Part shown: positions 33,461 to 44,470 of the stretch, piece after piece
How the letters are laid out: each line of letters opens with the position of its first letter
How positions within the stretch are numbered: the first letter of the stretch is position 1
The notes under the pieces: model-generated
What the model was told of the DNA's origin: nothing
The model's database searches: none
The model's input: the letters and a program-made list of their open reading frames with translations, nothing else
Translations under genes and position numbers: made by a program
Assembly: GCA_001600455.1 (NCBI GenBank)
Contig: BCKC01000004.1
Span: forward strand, 4,142,915-4,206,914
Reading direction: 5' to 3'
Length of the DNA: 64,000 bases
From: Endocalyx cinctus
Taxonomy: Eukaryota; Ascomycota; Sordariomycetes; Amphisphaeriales; Apiosporaceae

Positions 33461-34471
33461 GCCTGAGCAAAAGCAGCAAATACGCTAACCCCAATTTAGT
33501 GGAGGCTTGGCACTTTGTAAAGCCTAGTACATCCATGGATAGTACCATGTTTTATGGATGATGCAGAAACTAGGCCGCCAGAAATACTGCTGCCTAGGCC
33601 TTATGTATGTAGACCCTGGACCCTGTATTTCGAGAGTTGCAGCGCATCAATTAGGTATTTATTTCAGGAGTTTATTTTAGGTAAGAATGGGTATCGTTAC
33701 AAGGGAAAAGGTCCAGGAATATTGAGGTCTCCCCAATTTGCCAAGCAGCGCCAAGTATCCAAAATTAAACTAAGCTTACATAAGATGGAAGATTAAAGAC
33801 TAGGCAGACTGGCAGACTGGCAGACTAGGGACGCAGCCACAGTTCTACTTACTCTAAATACATCAGCCACTCAGCCACTTACCCGTTTTACCGTTTTATG
33901 TTTTATGGATTTAACTCTACCCCTGACAGCCCTGACAAGAAATCGTCCTTACTATGCATTGGCTATATCGCACGCTACCTATACTCTGTAGTAATAACAA
34001 ATGTAAATATGATACCTGTGATATCTATTCCGTGATAAATTTTCCAGTCAAAAAAAGAGGCATATGGATATATAAGTAGTATAATACATAACGTCATCAA
34101 AATAATGATTCGGGATAAAAATGGGTTTAGTGTCGCTTTTTAGATCGTAAATCCGAGGGTCCCACTCTTGTAATTCCGAGTGATCGCTTTGCTGACATAT
34201 TGAACAAACCACACCAGCACACTTTCTTGACTATTGTATACTAGCATAGGTAAAATACGCGTAAGAAAGAAGCAAATGGAGTGAACAGGTTTGTTACCTC
34301 GACGTTTCAGTGACTCATAAATCGATCGATCTTATCAATCTGATAAGGTCTCGGATCTATTAACCCCAGCTACCCAGCCTGTTCCTGATTACCTATTTTC
34401 TTTGTTTTTGTTTTGTAATTTCTCTTTACTCGCTGTGTCCCACCAAGCTCCGAGTTTACGTCTCCGAAGCT

Positions 34472-37047
34472 ATGCCCGAATCCGAAGACAACATCGATGT
34501 TAGTATCCAACGTACCGACAAGTCCCCATCTAAAGATGGGCCCAATGATGCACATAATGAGCCACCTAGAAAACGTCAAAGAGTACGACTTTCGTGCTTA
34601 GAATGTCGTCGCCGTAAGCTCTCTTGCTCTAGGGAATTACCCTGTGATCGTTGTGTTAAGTCTGGTACCCCCGACCGTTGCACTTACGAGGCAAGATCTA
34701 GTACGAACGGTGGGACGGAAGAGGACAAGGTTTCACATTCTCCCGTCGCACCAACCGGAACCTTCGGAAATAGCGACGCGCGACGCCTTCCAGGTGCTCA
34801 GCCTTCGCTGCGTCATGATTCCACTAACGCGCTCTTGAGAGACGCGACCCGAGACCATGACAGGATTCGAAAGCTTGAATTGGAAGTCGCTCAACTCAAA
34901 TCTGCCTTGACTAAGCAATCTTCGCTGGATGGTAGCACCATTGCCTCTCCTGCGAACACCAAGGAAGCTGCCAAAGAGACCGTTATTGAGCACGGCCCTC
35001 CGTTCATCCCCTCGGGAAAAGACGGGTGCGAATCAAGATGTCAGGGAAGAAACAGCTTTAGAACCAGATACTACGGTCCGCATAATTCCTGGTCTTCGCT
35101 TAAGGAGCTTCCAGGCATTGGCGCGTTCATGAAAGAGACGTCCGACGAATGGTTACGGCCCCTGAATATCCAAAGAAAAGATCGTAAGAGACGTCAGGAA
35201 GTGCGCGAAAAGAACTTTTCGAAACCAGATCTTGTGCTCGAGTCGCTGCTACCTTCTAAAGACGAGACTGATTCCCTCATTTCTGTCTATCTGGAGCAGT
35301 TCGAACAGCTGTATCGGATCATCCATATACCCACCTTCACGAAAGAGTATGGCTCTTTCTGGGACTTATCGAGGACGAGAAACTCCTCCTTCACAGCTCT
35401 CGTCTTGTCCATACTCTCCGTATCATGCTGCTTGGATATACAAAGCACGAGGGCATTTGTGGGTATTAAATCAAGCGCTTTTCAGAACGCCGAAAAGTGG
35501 ATCAAAGCGTGCGAAGAATGGTATGATCGGCAGAGTCAGAAGCATCGGCAGCTCGTGCATTATCAGATAGTCTGCATGCTCTACCTGGCCAAAAGACTCA
35601 ACGTCATTAAAAAGAAGCGGTTCTGGACGACGTCTGGAGCCTTGGTCCGCGAGGCCATGGTCATTGGACTTCATCGCGACCCCGACAGCTTTTCCTCCAC
35701 CATGTCCCCGTTCTACGCTGAGATGAGAAGGAGGATATGGGCCACGATAGTCGAGTTCGACATCCAAACCTCGTATGACCAAGGCGCGCCCACTTTGCTT
35801 TGCCAGATCCACATGAACGTAGATGCGCCGCGAAATATCAACGACACCGAATTCGACGAGAGTTGCGAAGACCTCCCCTCGTCGCGCCCGCGGGACGAGT
35901 ACACGCTCACTTCGTACGCGCACGTCAGCCGCCAAAGTCTCCCGCTGCGTTTAGAGCTGAATAAGATACTATGCGGCTCCGGGACGGATTTAGAGTGGGA
36001 GCAGGTGCTTCAGTACGTCGACTTGATCACGCAAGAGATTGACGCGCTACCTTCGTGGGATTCGGATAAGGTGGCCGGGCCTCTGCAGAAAGCGAGTCTC
36101 GCTTATGCACTGCTTCACCTGCAGCTGAAGCAGTACATCATACCCCTCCTGCAGCCCTACCTCAAACTCCGGAAGTACCACTCGAAATACCAGATGGCGG
36201 AACTCATGTACTACACCGCTACCAGGGACATCGTGCAGATACACGAGGATCTTTACCAAAAAGGGATCCGGGCGCTGTACTTTCTTCGCGAGGATACTAT
36301 GAACGCAGCTATGAATCTCTGTAACGTGTCACTGCAGCAGCCACCTGGTACGTTTTCATCTCAAATTCCTCTATGTGGATATCTGTTACTAATATGCGCG
36401 CAGGTTCAAAAAGCTTAATAACGAGTAGCGCTAAGGAGACGCTCGAGCTAATCGAAAAGTGTATAGCGCTCAAGGAAGATCGCATCTTACGATGCGGAAA
36501 TAACGACCCTTGGGGATATTCATCCATGTGCGCGGCGTACGGTCTTCTAGAAACGCACATGGGTTACAAAACGGCAGAAAGTTCGAAAGCGTCGGCGGCC
36601 GAGCGGTTCATCTCGTTACATTACAAGCTCCTAGCCTATCAGATGCCCCCGTACTCGGGAGAGGCGTCGCAGCCCCCAACTACCGCGGTCCAAAGTGACC
36701 AAGGGATAGGCGGCACGGGTCCAAATACGGTAAGATTTCATCCCGAGCTCTTCCCTCAGCGAGGAGGGAAATCTTTATTCTCGTTATTAAACTCACAATC
36801 TTATCAGATGATCCCCCCTTCGCCTCTACCTACGCCCGGTAGCACCGCTACGTCGGCGGCGGCGTCCCTGTTAACGGCGCAGACGCCACTGTACCGCGGT
36901 GACATGCCTGCGGGTACCTTGCCATGGTTGCTACCTCAGGCAGATCCCAGCCAGCTCCTCGTGCCGAACCCGGACTTGAATTTCGAGCTGCTTGGCACGG
37001 ATCTCGATGACCTCTGGGGCGGCGATTGGAATGCTGAGATGGTATAG
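34472..37047 (+). CDS. Zn(II)2Cys6 / fungal_trans transcription factor
   Basis: Two exons (34472-36347, 36404-37047) give 839 aa. A basic stretch PPRKRQRVRL leads into the zinc cluster with Cys at 42, 45, 52, 58, 61 and 70 (C-x2-C-x6-C-x5-C-x2-C-x8-C). A coiled-coil-like heptad follows at about 125-150 (RIRKLELEVAQLKSAL). The middle region from about 265 to 620 contains the fungal-specific transcription factor domain, with the typical LVREAMVIGLHRDPDSF and MRRRIWATIVEFDIQTSYDQGAP segments. The C terminus is Pro/Gln-rich with an acidic end (DLDDLWGGDW), a plausible activation patch. A 78-nt stretch at 36730-36807 has GT-AG ends and no stop, so a shorter 813-aa form is possible. Target pathway unknown; it is near the MAPEG gene but nothing ties them. 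Confidence 0.93.
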
Positions 37048-37133
37048 AAGGGACGAAAGAAATTGACGGTCAATTGTAAGGAGGAAAAAGAGAAAAATTA
37101 ATCAAAGAAGATTAATCAAAGGAAAAGGGGAAA

Positions 37134-37165
<32 letters not shown>

Positions 37166-38433
37166 CATCTTTTTTGAGTGTTTGAATTATGTTGTACAAT
37201 ACTACTGTTTTTAGATACCTCAGCTCAACCTTGCATTTGGTGCTTCTGCGAAATTTAATGAATTGATGATGCCAAAAAATGGAAATCCATATGTCGTGTA
37301 ACTATGTGACTCGGGATATTTCAATTTAATTGACTGAAGATTCGATTGCTGATGGCGCTGTTACGTAGTGTAAAAGTCAGTGGGCTTTAGCTAGGTTAAT
37401 AGTGCTAACGTCAGCTGTGAGCTGTTATTTCAGCTCTGATATTTACTGGTATCGTCTAAAAGGTTATACACATTTCACTGGCATTTTACTGGAATTATTT
37501 GTATCTGCCAAAACGGTCTTAATATATATATATATATATATGTCCAATTCCTATTCAAGTCCTTGTCTTTTCCTATTCCATTTTATAAAGACTATCGCGC
37601 ATGTGTAATGAAAATGCGAATGGATAATACGTTGAGTGTTACCGCAACCATAACCAAGTGGAGAGGGGAAAGAAAAAGAAAAGAGGAAGAAAGGAGTGGC
37701 TGTTACCGCAAATCCTTCGCCTCCCAATCCTATTTTTTTTTTTTTTTTCTTATCAAATTTGCCCGCCATTCAGCTGATGACAGATAGATAATTTCCATAT
37801 AAAATGAATATAATTCTTTAACCAAGCTTTTCGCTTACTCAAATACTTGTTTGAAAGAAGTGTTACCCGTGATTTCTATTGGGCGGTTTTTCATACCGAG
37901 GCAGGTTGGTCTCTTTTATTGATTTTTTTTTCTCTCTCTATGGGTTGTTTAAAAGATTTGTCAACAAGGAAAGGGGGAAAGGAGGATGGCGGTTAGGTAC
38001 TTTGGTCAGTAACAAGAATCCATTGGATAACTTACTTACTACGTATTGTTCCCGATCTTGGTTGCAAATGTAACACGTTATTACTATTCTTACCCTCCGC
38101 CCTCGACCAATATCATTGTTTAGTTAATCAAATAGTTTACTGTAATCAATCCGAATTGGTGACGTGATGGAACGTAAGATGCCTGCCCATCACATTTAAT
38201 TTTTGAGATATGTAATTCTACAGCCGGTAATAAAGAGGAAGCATGTCATCGAACATATGACAGCGTAGAGTAAAAAGTTATAAAAACGCCCTTAAGACTA
38301 CTCAGGTAAACTTTCGAGAATCATTTTCATCTTTCTTCAGAAAATACTTCTTATTATATCGTAAATAAACGAATAAACAACAACGAATACCGTTAAACTA
38401 ATTAATCAATAATATCAATCAACTCCCGAAAAA
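37048..38433. other. AT-rich spacer
   Basis: No gene supported. Contains a poly-T run of about 29 at 37137-37165, a (TA)n run near 37521-37541, and a second poly-T run near 37732-37748. Confidence 0.4.
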
Positions 38434-39223
38434 ATGGCTGCTCTTTTTGACAAGAACATCTCCTACTTTACCGTGAGTTAGTCAAAGCGTCGGACCGCTT
38501 TTGGAACATTGGACTGACTCTTCATTCTACTTTTAGATCCCAGTTGCCTTCTTCTTGGTGAGTATTGTGATATTTCTACATGTCTTAGACATAAGTTATT
38601 TTTTGAATAAAAAAAAAAAAGGGCAATAAAGAGACCTAGAAAGCTCGTCAAGACAGACAGCTGAACTCTCGGAATGCCCGGATATAAAGAGATAAAGAGA
38701 CTAAACCGGTGATAGGCAATATGGCCCCGGGGTTACGCTAGCGGCCAAGCCGGTCCGGCCTTCGATAACTCTAACCCTCGTCTATTCTCCAAGTCGATAG
38801 AGACCTCCGACTTAGACAAAGCCGTAAGTTTTTTCTTTTTTCTTTTTCCTTTTCTTTTCTCCCTCTCTCCTTTTTATATCTCCAATACATTCAATCAAGA
38901 ACCACTCCCCCAAACTAAAACAAATCCCCTTTTTTTTCTTTTAGACCAAACTCCGCATCCAGCGAGCCGAATCCGCCAGCTCCAACGGATTCGAGGGTCT
39001 ACCGTTATTCGCCGCCGCCCTCGTAGCGGGCAACTCGGCCGGCCTGCCGGCCTCGACCATGAACGCCTTGTCGCTCGGCTACGTCGTCAGCCGCGTCGCG
39101 TACAACTACATCTACATCTTCGGCCAGGAGAACCGCAAGGCGATCCCGGCCCGGACCGTCGCTTGGCTCGCCGGCGTGGGTACCATGATGACCATGTTCG
39201 TCAAGGCCGGGCTTAAGGCTTAG
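38434..39223 (+). CDS. MAPEG-family membrane protein
   Basis: Four exons (38434-38472, 38537-38557, 38716-38823, 38945-39223) encode 148 aa; the second exon is a 21-nt microexon. All joins are phase 0 at GT-AG sites. The protein begins MAALFDKNISYFTIPVAFFL (TM1), then a loop with LDKATKLRIQRAESASSNGFEGLP, the MAPEG signature of an (R)A(E)xAxxNGFE loop, TM2 with LVAGNSAGLP, and TM3/4 around ALSLGYVVSRVAYNYIYI. MAPEG proteins are trimeric ER/microsomal enzymes acting on eicosanoids or glutathione conjugates; fungal members have undefined substrates. The Arg in VSRVAY and the NGFE segment are the recognisable family residues. Confidence 0.88.
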
Positions 39224-40220
39224 ATCGGATCAATTGAATTCGAGATTTTTTTTTTTTATGAGATGAGATGGGATGAAGAGAGAGAGGAGGGGGGGCGGGG
39301 GCGCATACTCGAATGACGTTAAAATTTATTCCCCTTTCATTTGTGATTTTTTTGATTCTAGACAAAATTTCATAGGTATCTAATAAGGATTATTTCCCCA
39401 AACTCAACATTTCGGAAATTAACGATACCTGTGAATCTCGAAGGGTCCATGAATAGTTCATCAGCCTCGGTCCATCTTCGTCAAACACTTACAGTCACAT
39501 ATAGACAGAACAGCGGCCGAACCGATGATTCAGCTTATGATTCATACACTGACTCTTAACCGACTTGGAAAGTTAAGCGCCTTGAAGTCCATGACGGTAT
39601 TTTTTCAATCATTCTGATCTCCTGTTTCGGTGCCCCTTTTCGAGCGTGAGTATTAAAATATTTAAGATACTTGGTTTACCCCTAATCTCATACAAGGAGG
39701 CAATGTAGTACAAGGAGTCAATCCGATAATAGCCGTGGTGCACGCCTTTAGATTGATAAATCCTTCGTGTGACTGGTAATTGGATTATCTTCTGGACCTG
39801 ACCCTACTTAGATACGATATCTTAAAATATACTAGCTAGCTCTTCTCAGTCACCTAGTAGTGGCAAGGAATTCTCTTGATATAATATATCGAGGGAAGTA
39901 GATGCATTCATAAAAAGCCTGTCACTGCATTAACCCCTCGTCGTGGGATCCATCGACTTGTCAAGGGTACTAGTTTATTGTGTAGTCCAGGCCCCATGCC
40001 ACGGCTACAATCCGGGGAGCTCCAGCAAGATACGTCTATATGAAAGGGTGATTTACTCGTCGTAGATAGGGTAAAAAAGGTCAATAATCAATATAATATT
40101 TAACTATTCTGCTCCTAAACTACACCTGCTAAGCTCTGTCTACGCAATTGCGCTGCCGTACACTCCCACGTACCCCTATTCCCTTACGCAGCTCCGGGTT
40201 CGTTTTCGTTTGGGTTCGTT
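39224..40220. other. Convergent spacer
   Basis: Lies between convergent MAPEG and trypsin-fold genes. It begins with a GAGAGAGGAGGGGGGGCGGGGG purine tract at 39278-39300 and is otherwise AT-rich; no gene seen. Confidence 0.4.
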
Positions 40221-42014
40221 TCATCGAAGGAAACCATAAGGTAGACGTATGACCGGTCCGTAGATACGACTCATATGTTCTCTTTGATGTTTATGGCGAT
40301 CTCTACTAAAGTTGCTAGCACACGGTTGATTAAGAAATGGAGTTTGTCATGCGCACTTACCTAGGATAAGCCATAAACTTGTCATCAAGGTCCGGGAAAA
40401 TCCATGGCACTGTCGGGTGCGTCGGCGGGCTCGTGGCTTGTACGTCCTCGAACCCAGACACGGCAACCTCATTGACGTCAGGGCTGAAGCTGAGTATACT
40501 CTTGAAGATGTCGGATGCTGTCAACATGAGTGCGAAGGGCTCGTGCTCGAATAGTGCGATAATGACGCCACAGAAGTGGCGTTCTTGAACAACCCAAGCA
40601 CCTGATGTTCCTCGCGCTGTGATTTAGGTCAGAATTTTATTCCGTAACGGTATGAGTCGGTCTTACCTAGTGGTGCCGGCAATGAAATCTTTCTTGTTGA
40701 AAGGCGCATATTGTGGATCGTTACCGACATCACATCCGGTAACAGTGTAGCCGGTACGACATTTCGCGGTCCTAGTAATAATTCGACATCTTCGATTTCC
40801 GACTTGGGCGTCCGAATATGATCGTTCACGTATTGGACATAGGGGAGCCCCACTCTAATTCTGTTAGACCCATCAGATTTCCCTTCGTAGCAGTTGACCA
40901 AGCTCCCTATACAGGCTCCCACGTGCTGGAGTAGAGCATGGTTGGTATCAAAGCCCCTCGGTACAAAACCCCAGAGATCTTCGGCGGTCTTCTTTCGAGC
41001 CTGTCCAACGAAATTGATGGTATCAAATGGAAGTAGCTTGCGCCATTTCACATTACTCTCTAAGTTAATGTAGCCCAGTTTGTCTCGGTGTCTGTCCTTG
41101 TCTTTGCCTTTTTGGCCAACGGATTGATGATCTGATTCGTCCTCGGAAGAGCTTGAGAAGTCGTCTTCATTTTCCTCGGGGAGGTTCTTCAGGGCCTCTT
41201 GTTGCAGGAAGAACGACAACATTCCGTGTGCAGTTGTTATGCCCACACTATCTGAGCCATTTACTTTCAAAATCCCACCAAGTCGAGTACTTCGTTGACT
41301 GACAATCTTTTCGTCTTTCACCACAGTCGCGCAGCATATCCAACCGAAGGCAGAGTTGGTGTAGCCATGATCTGTCATATGAATGTATAAAGTCTGACCT
41401 CCTTCAAATTCAACCCCCTCGATGAGCTGGAGACCTTTAATGAAGGAATCAGGGCTTCCATACGCTTCCGTGACAGGGCCGCAGAAAGGATACACGGGTG
41501 AATAGGCTGGAGACTGGAGGTATTCGAGGTCATCAAGTCTCTTCGTAATCTTTCGCTTGGAGTGTTCGTCGTCACAGCGAATCCAAACCCAAGGAGTCAT
41601 CACGATTTTGGTTGCTTCGTTCGATGCGCGGCCAGTTAATCGAATCTCTAAGCGGTCCTCCAACTCTAGGTCGTACACCTGATTGATTGGGTCTAGGGGT
41701 AGTCGCTTTCCTGATCTGGCGAGGTTCTTAAAGGTGTCCTTCAGATCCACCAGTAACTTTTTCATCGTGTCATTCGCACGGCAGAATAATAGCGGGTGCG
41801 TCAATTCATTGAGTACCCGGGACCAGTAAAGACCTTCCTCGTCGGCGGCAAAGAAGTTCGAGTCTTTCGTGGAAAACTCAAGTGAGATAATGTCTTCTGT
41901 AGAACATTCGAGCAAGCTAACATCAGAATGAGCTTGATCATTTTGAGTTCGTGGGCTGCTCTGGGGAGCAACCGTGAGGGATGGTTTCGTCGTGCTACTG
42001 CTTGATTCCGCCAT
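40221..42014 (-). CDS. Trypsin-fold protein with altered catalytic signature
   Basis: Three exons (42014-40667, 40616-40361, 40314-40221) give 565 aa; the final exon has two possible acceptors three codons apart in the same frame. A long N-terminal extension (1-240) precedes RLGGILKVNGSDSVGITTAHGM, whose TTAH (His263) matches the catalytic-His segment of chymotrypsin-like proteases. After an acidic Ser/Asp/Glu-rich insert (280-310), ARGTSGAWVV (Ser454) with a following CGVIIA strand matches the GDSGxW nucleophile region, but the usual Asp is Thr. The second splice is required to create this motif. Fungi have a family of intracellular proteins with this layout, often of unknown role. Activity is uncertain; there is no signal peptide. 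Confidence 0.75.
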
Positions 42015-43033
42015 CGTTGTTGACTATGTTCTGATTATTTTTTAGCTGATCAAAAGGAAATAGATATGGTCGCAGGCCATGGTCGAGCCTTTTATGCTTG
42101 AAGGCGGCGGAGTTTTGAAACCGCTTGCCATGTGTCAGACTTATTTTCATACGCAGTACCACATTCCACAAGCGCTTCAGCCTATTAGTCACTGCACAGG
42201 TATGGGACGAAGAGGCGAAAAGGTAAAGAGTCAAAAATAACAGGAGCGGGGGTTCCAGGCCGAGCCTTGAGAGCCTTTTCTTCATACCATAATTTCTGAC
42301 AAACTCACTCGAACGGTGGATGGCGCTGCAACAGATCATCAACAGTACTCAGGAAGAGCAGCTCGAGTTTACACGTCACTTTTAGCCGTCAATACTAGAT
42401 TGAACTTTCTAAGAAGCTCACTATACAAGATTATTTCATCATACCGATCGTCAGGTTGAGAAATTAGAGGGACAGCCAGCCAAATACTCAATGTCAAACA
42501 AAGTCGATGTGTGCCAGGTTCATGGGCGCTGTGCTCCAGTCGATGTCTCTTTCGAAAGAGGATATTTTAAAATCAATTTGCGTGCTCGACAGCCCGCTGG
42601 CAGGGTGGCATCAGCTAGGATCGGACAGAGAGTACTGGAATCTCTTCGAGTGGGCGACATTCGGGATGAGGGTCGATCGTAGTGGTTCTCCCTATCGCTA
42701 GTATCGCTTTCGGTATCATTCAGAAAAAGGAACAGCTAGAAATAGTGTCGCACAGGCTTGTCTAGTAGATCCGGGAGCGGCAACTGATCTTCCTCAGTTG
42801 TGTGGAGGGGGTAAAAAAAAAAGAAAGAGCTGAAAGTTTCACGAAGGAAAAGCGAGAAACTTATTATCGTAGACTGAAATCAAAACATTGGAGCCATATT
42901 GTAATCTCGTATTTAAGTTAACATTCCTCTATTTCTATATCGTAATATAGTTCAAATTTATCAGTTTCCCATATCACAGACCTAGATGTCTAGAAAACTA
43001 GTACCAATCTAATACTTCAGGGACATGTCTCAT
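42015..43033. other. Spacer between trypsin-fold and M24 genes
   Basis: Nothing firm. A 64-codon frame at 42507-42701 contains SICVLDSPLAGWHQLGSDRE, which reads like real protein and may be a gene fragment, but I cannot assign it. Confidence 0.3.
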
Positions 43034-44470
43034 CTAAGGCTCCCACGGAGACTGCGCTCTAGCTCCAGACAAGGCTACACCACCATCGGCGGTGACCAAA
43101 ATAGGATCTTCAAGCCTCACGCCGAAACCGACGGCTTCGCCGATCTCCTTAGCCTGCTCGCTCGTGACGTAGATACCCGGCTCGTTGCTCGCGACCTCGT
43201 TAGCCTTGAGCTTCTCCCCATTCGCGCCGTTGAGGTACGGATGCTCGTGCATTTCCAACCCCAGACCGTGACCCAACCTATGCGTGAAGAAAGGGCCGTA
43301 CCCGGCCTTCTCGACGACCCCCCTCGAAGCGGCGTCCACGTCGGCGCAGACCTCTCCCGGTAGCATGCGCGCGAAGGCGGCCGACTGCGAGTCCTGGACG
43401 ACGCGCCACGCGGCCATGAGCTCGTCCGAGACGGTCGCGCCGTCCGGCAGGATCGTCCGCGTCACGTCGCTGCCGTACTCGTGCAGGATGGACCCGATGT
43501 CGACGAGCACGAACTCGCCCTCGGCCAGCGTCTTCCCGTGCTTGCCGCCGTGCGGGTACGCGGCCTGGTCGCCGAAGAGGACGATGGACCAGTAGCCCTT
43601 GCCCACGCCGCCGCGCGCGAAGAGGGACTCGCCCGCGGCGACCACCTCCTCCTGCGTCACGCCTACGCGGATGCACTTCTGCAGCGAGCGGACGAGCTCG
43701 AGGGTGTAGGTGTTGATACCCTTCAGGATGGCGATCTCGGCCTCGGTCTTGACGGAGCGCAGGGACTGCACCTCCTCCGACATGGGCACGACCTCGATGC
43801 CGGACTTCTGCAAGCCCGCGGCGATCATGAAGCGCACGTGCTCGTCGAGCATGATCTTCCTGAATCCCGTCTCCCGCGCGAGCACCTCGTAGGGGGATTC
43901 CTCCTCTGGCCATTCAATCACCTTCTTACTATCCCTATAGACCATATCCAGGCCAGCAATGCGGCCAACCTCGAACTTGGGTACCAAATACGAAAACTGC
44001 GCGTCCTTGTCCAGCATAATCAGGAACGGCCTTTCCGAAAGCTCGAAGCTGTAAGAGACGTTGGCGTAATAGGCCGATGACGCCGAGGGTTCGGCGAGGA
44101 AGGCATCTACTCCTGCGGCGTCCAGCGCCTTGGCCAGAGTAGATTGGCGAGACAGGAACTCTTCGCGGGAGATGGGTTCTACATCGAGAAGAGAGACGTG
44201 AGGCTCCAATTTTTCCCAGGCGCAAGCTTCTAGCGATACAGATGCATTTCCGCCATGTTGATATCGATAAGGTGAGATGTATGAAAGGCTAAGGAGTGCG
44301 ACGACGGCCAGGGATACTAAGATTCCTCTTATCGTGCGCCTAGTACCGCGATCATATCTCTTAATCGCCGCGAAGTCCGATCTTAATGTCTGTTGATCAC
44401 CCTTTTCCAGGGGAAGAGTATGGTTGAACATGACTAGAATCAATTGGCCGCTGATGACGCCGTGAAACAC
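43034..44470 (-). CDS. Membrane-anchored M24 metallopeptidase (Xaa-Pro aminopeptidase-like)
   Basis: Single-exon gene, 478 aa. It has a short basic N-terminal tail, one membrane segment at about 45-68 (TIRGILVSLAVVALLSLSYI) and then a lumenal or extracellular catalytic part, a type II topology. The creatinase-like N-terminal domain (about 90-230) is followed by the pita-bread fold with all five metal ligands visible: Asp in LVDIGSI, Asp in SDVTRTI, His in HRLGHGLGLEMHE, Glu in NEPGIY and Glu in VRLEDPI. This supports a two-metal hydrolase cleaving N-terminal Xaa-Pro bonds. An alternative start at Met14 (44431) would shorten the tail without affecting the anchor. The catalytic half is much more GC-rich than the N-terminal part. 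Confidence 0.9.
   Translation of the reverse strand: MFHGVISGQLILVMFNHTLPLEKGDQQTLRSDFAAIKRYDRGTRRTIRGILVSLAVVALLSLSYISPYRYQHGGNASVSLEACAWEKLEPHVSLLDVEPISREEFLSRQSTLAKALDAAGVDAFLAEPSASSAYYANVSYSFELSERPFLIMLDKDAQFSYLVPKFEVGRIAGLDMVYRDSKKVIEWPEEESPYEVLARETGFRKIMLDEHVRFMIAAGLQKSGIEVVPMSEEVQSLRSVKTEAEIAILKGINTYTLELVRSLQKCIRVGVTQEEVVAAGESLFARGGVGKGYWSIVLFGDQAAYPHGGKHGKTLAEGEFVLVDIGSILHEYGSDVTRTILPDGATVSDELMAAWRVVQDSQSAAFARMLPGEVCADVDAASRGVVEKAGYGPFFTHRLGHGLGLEMHEHPYLNGANGEKLKANEVASNEPGIYVTSEQAKEIGEAVGFGVRLEDPILVTADGGVALSGARAQSPWEP

Larger units (their letters stand above)
32795..34471. other. Spacer carrying a LINE relic
   Basis: Apart from the LINE remnant and its nested insertion, no gene is visible. 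Triplicated GGCAGACT occurs near 33802-33827. The last 100 bases are the C/T-rich leader of the downstream regulator gene. Confidence 0.45.

Noticed and set aside
42507..42701. 64-codon frame with SICVLDSPLAGWHQLGSDRE
   Set aside because: Reads like protein but no flanking exons or family found; mentioned in the spacer entry only.
43278..43913. 211-codon Arg/Gly-rich minus frame
   Set aside because: Out-of-frame shadow of the M24 peptidase gene.
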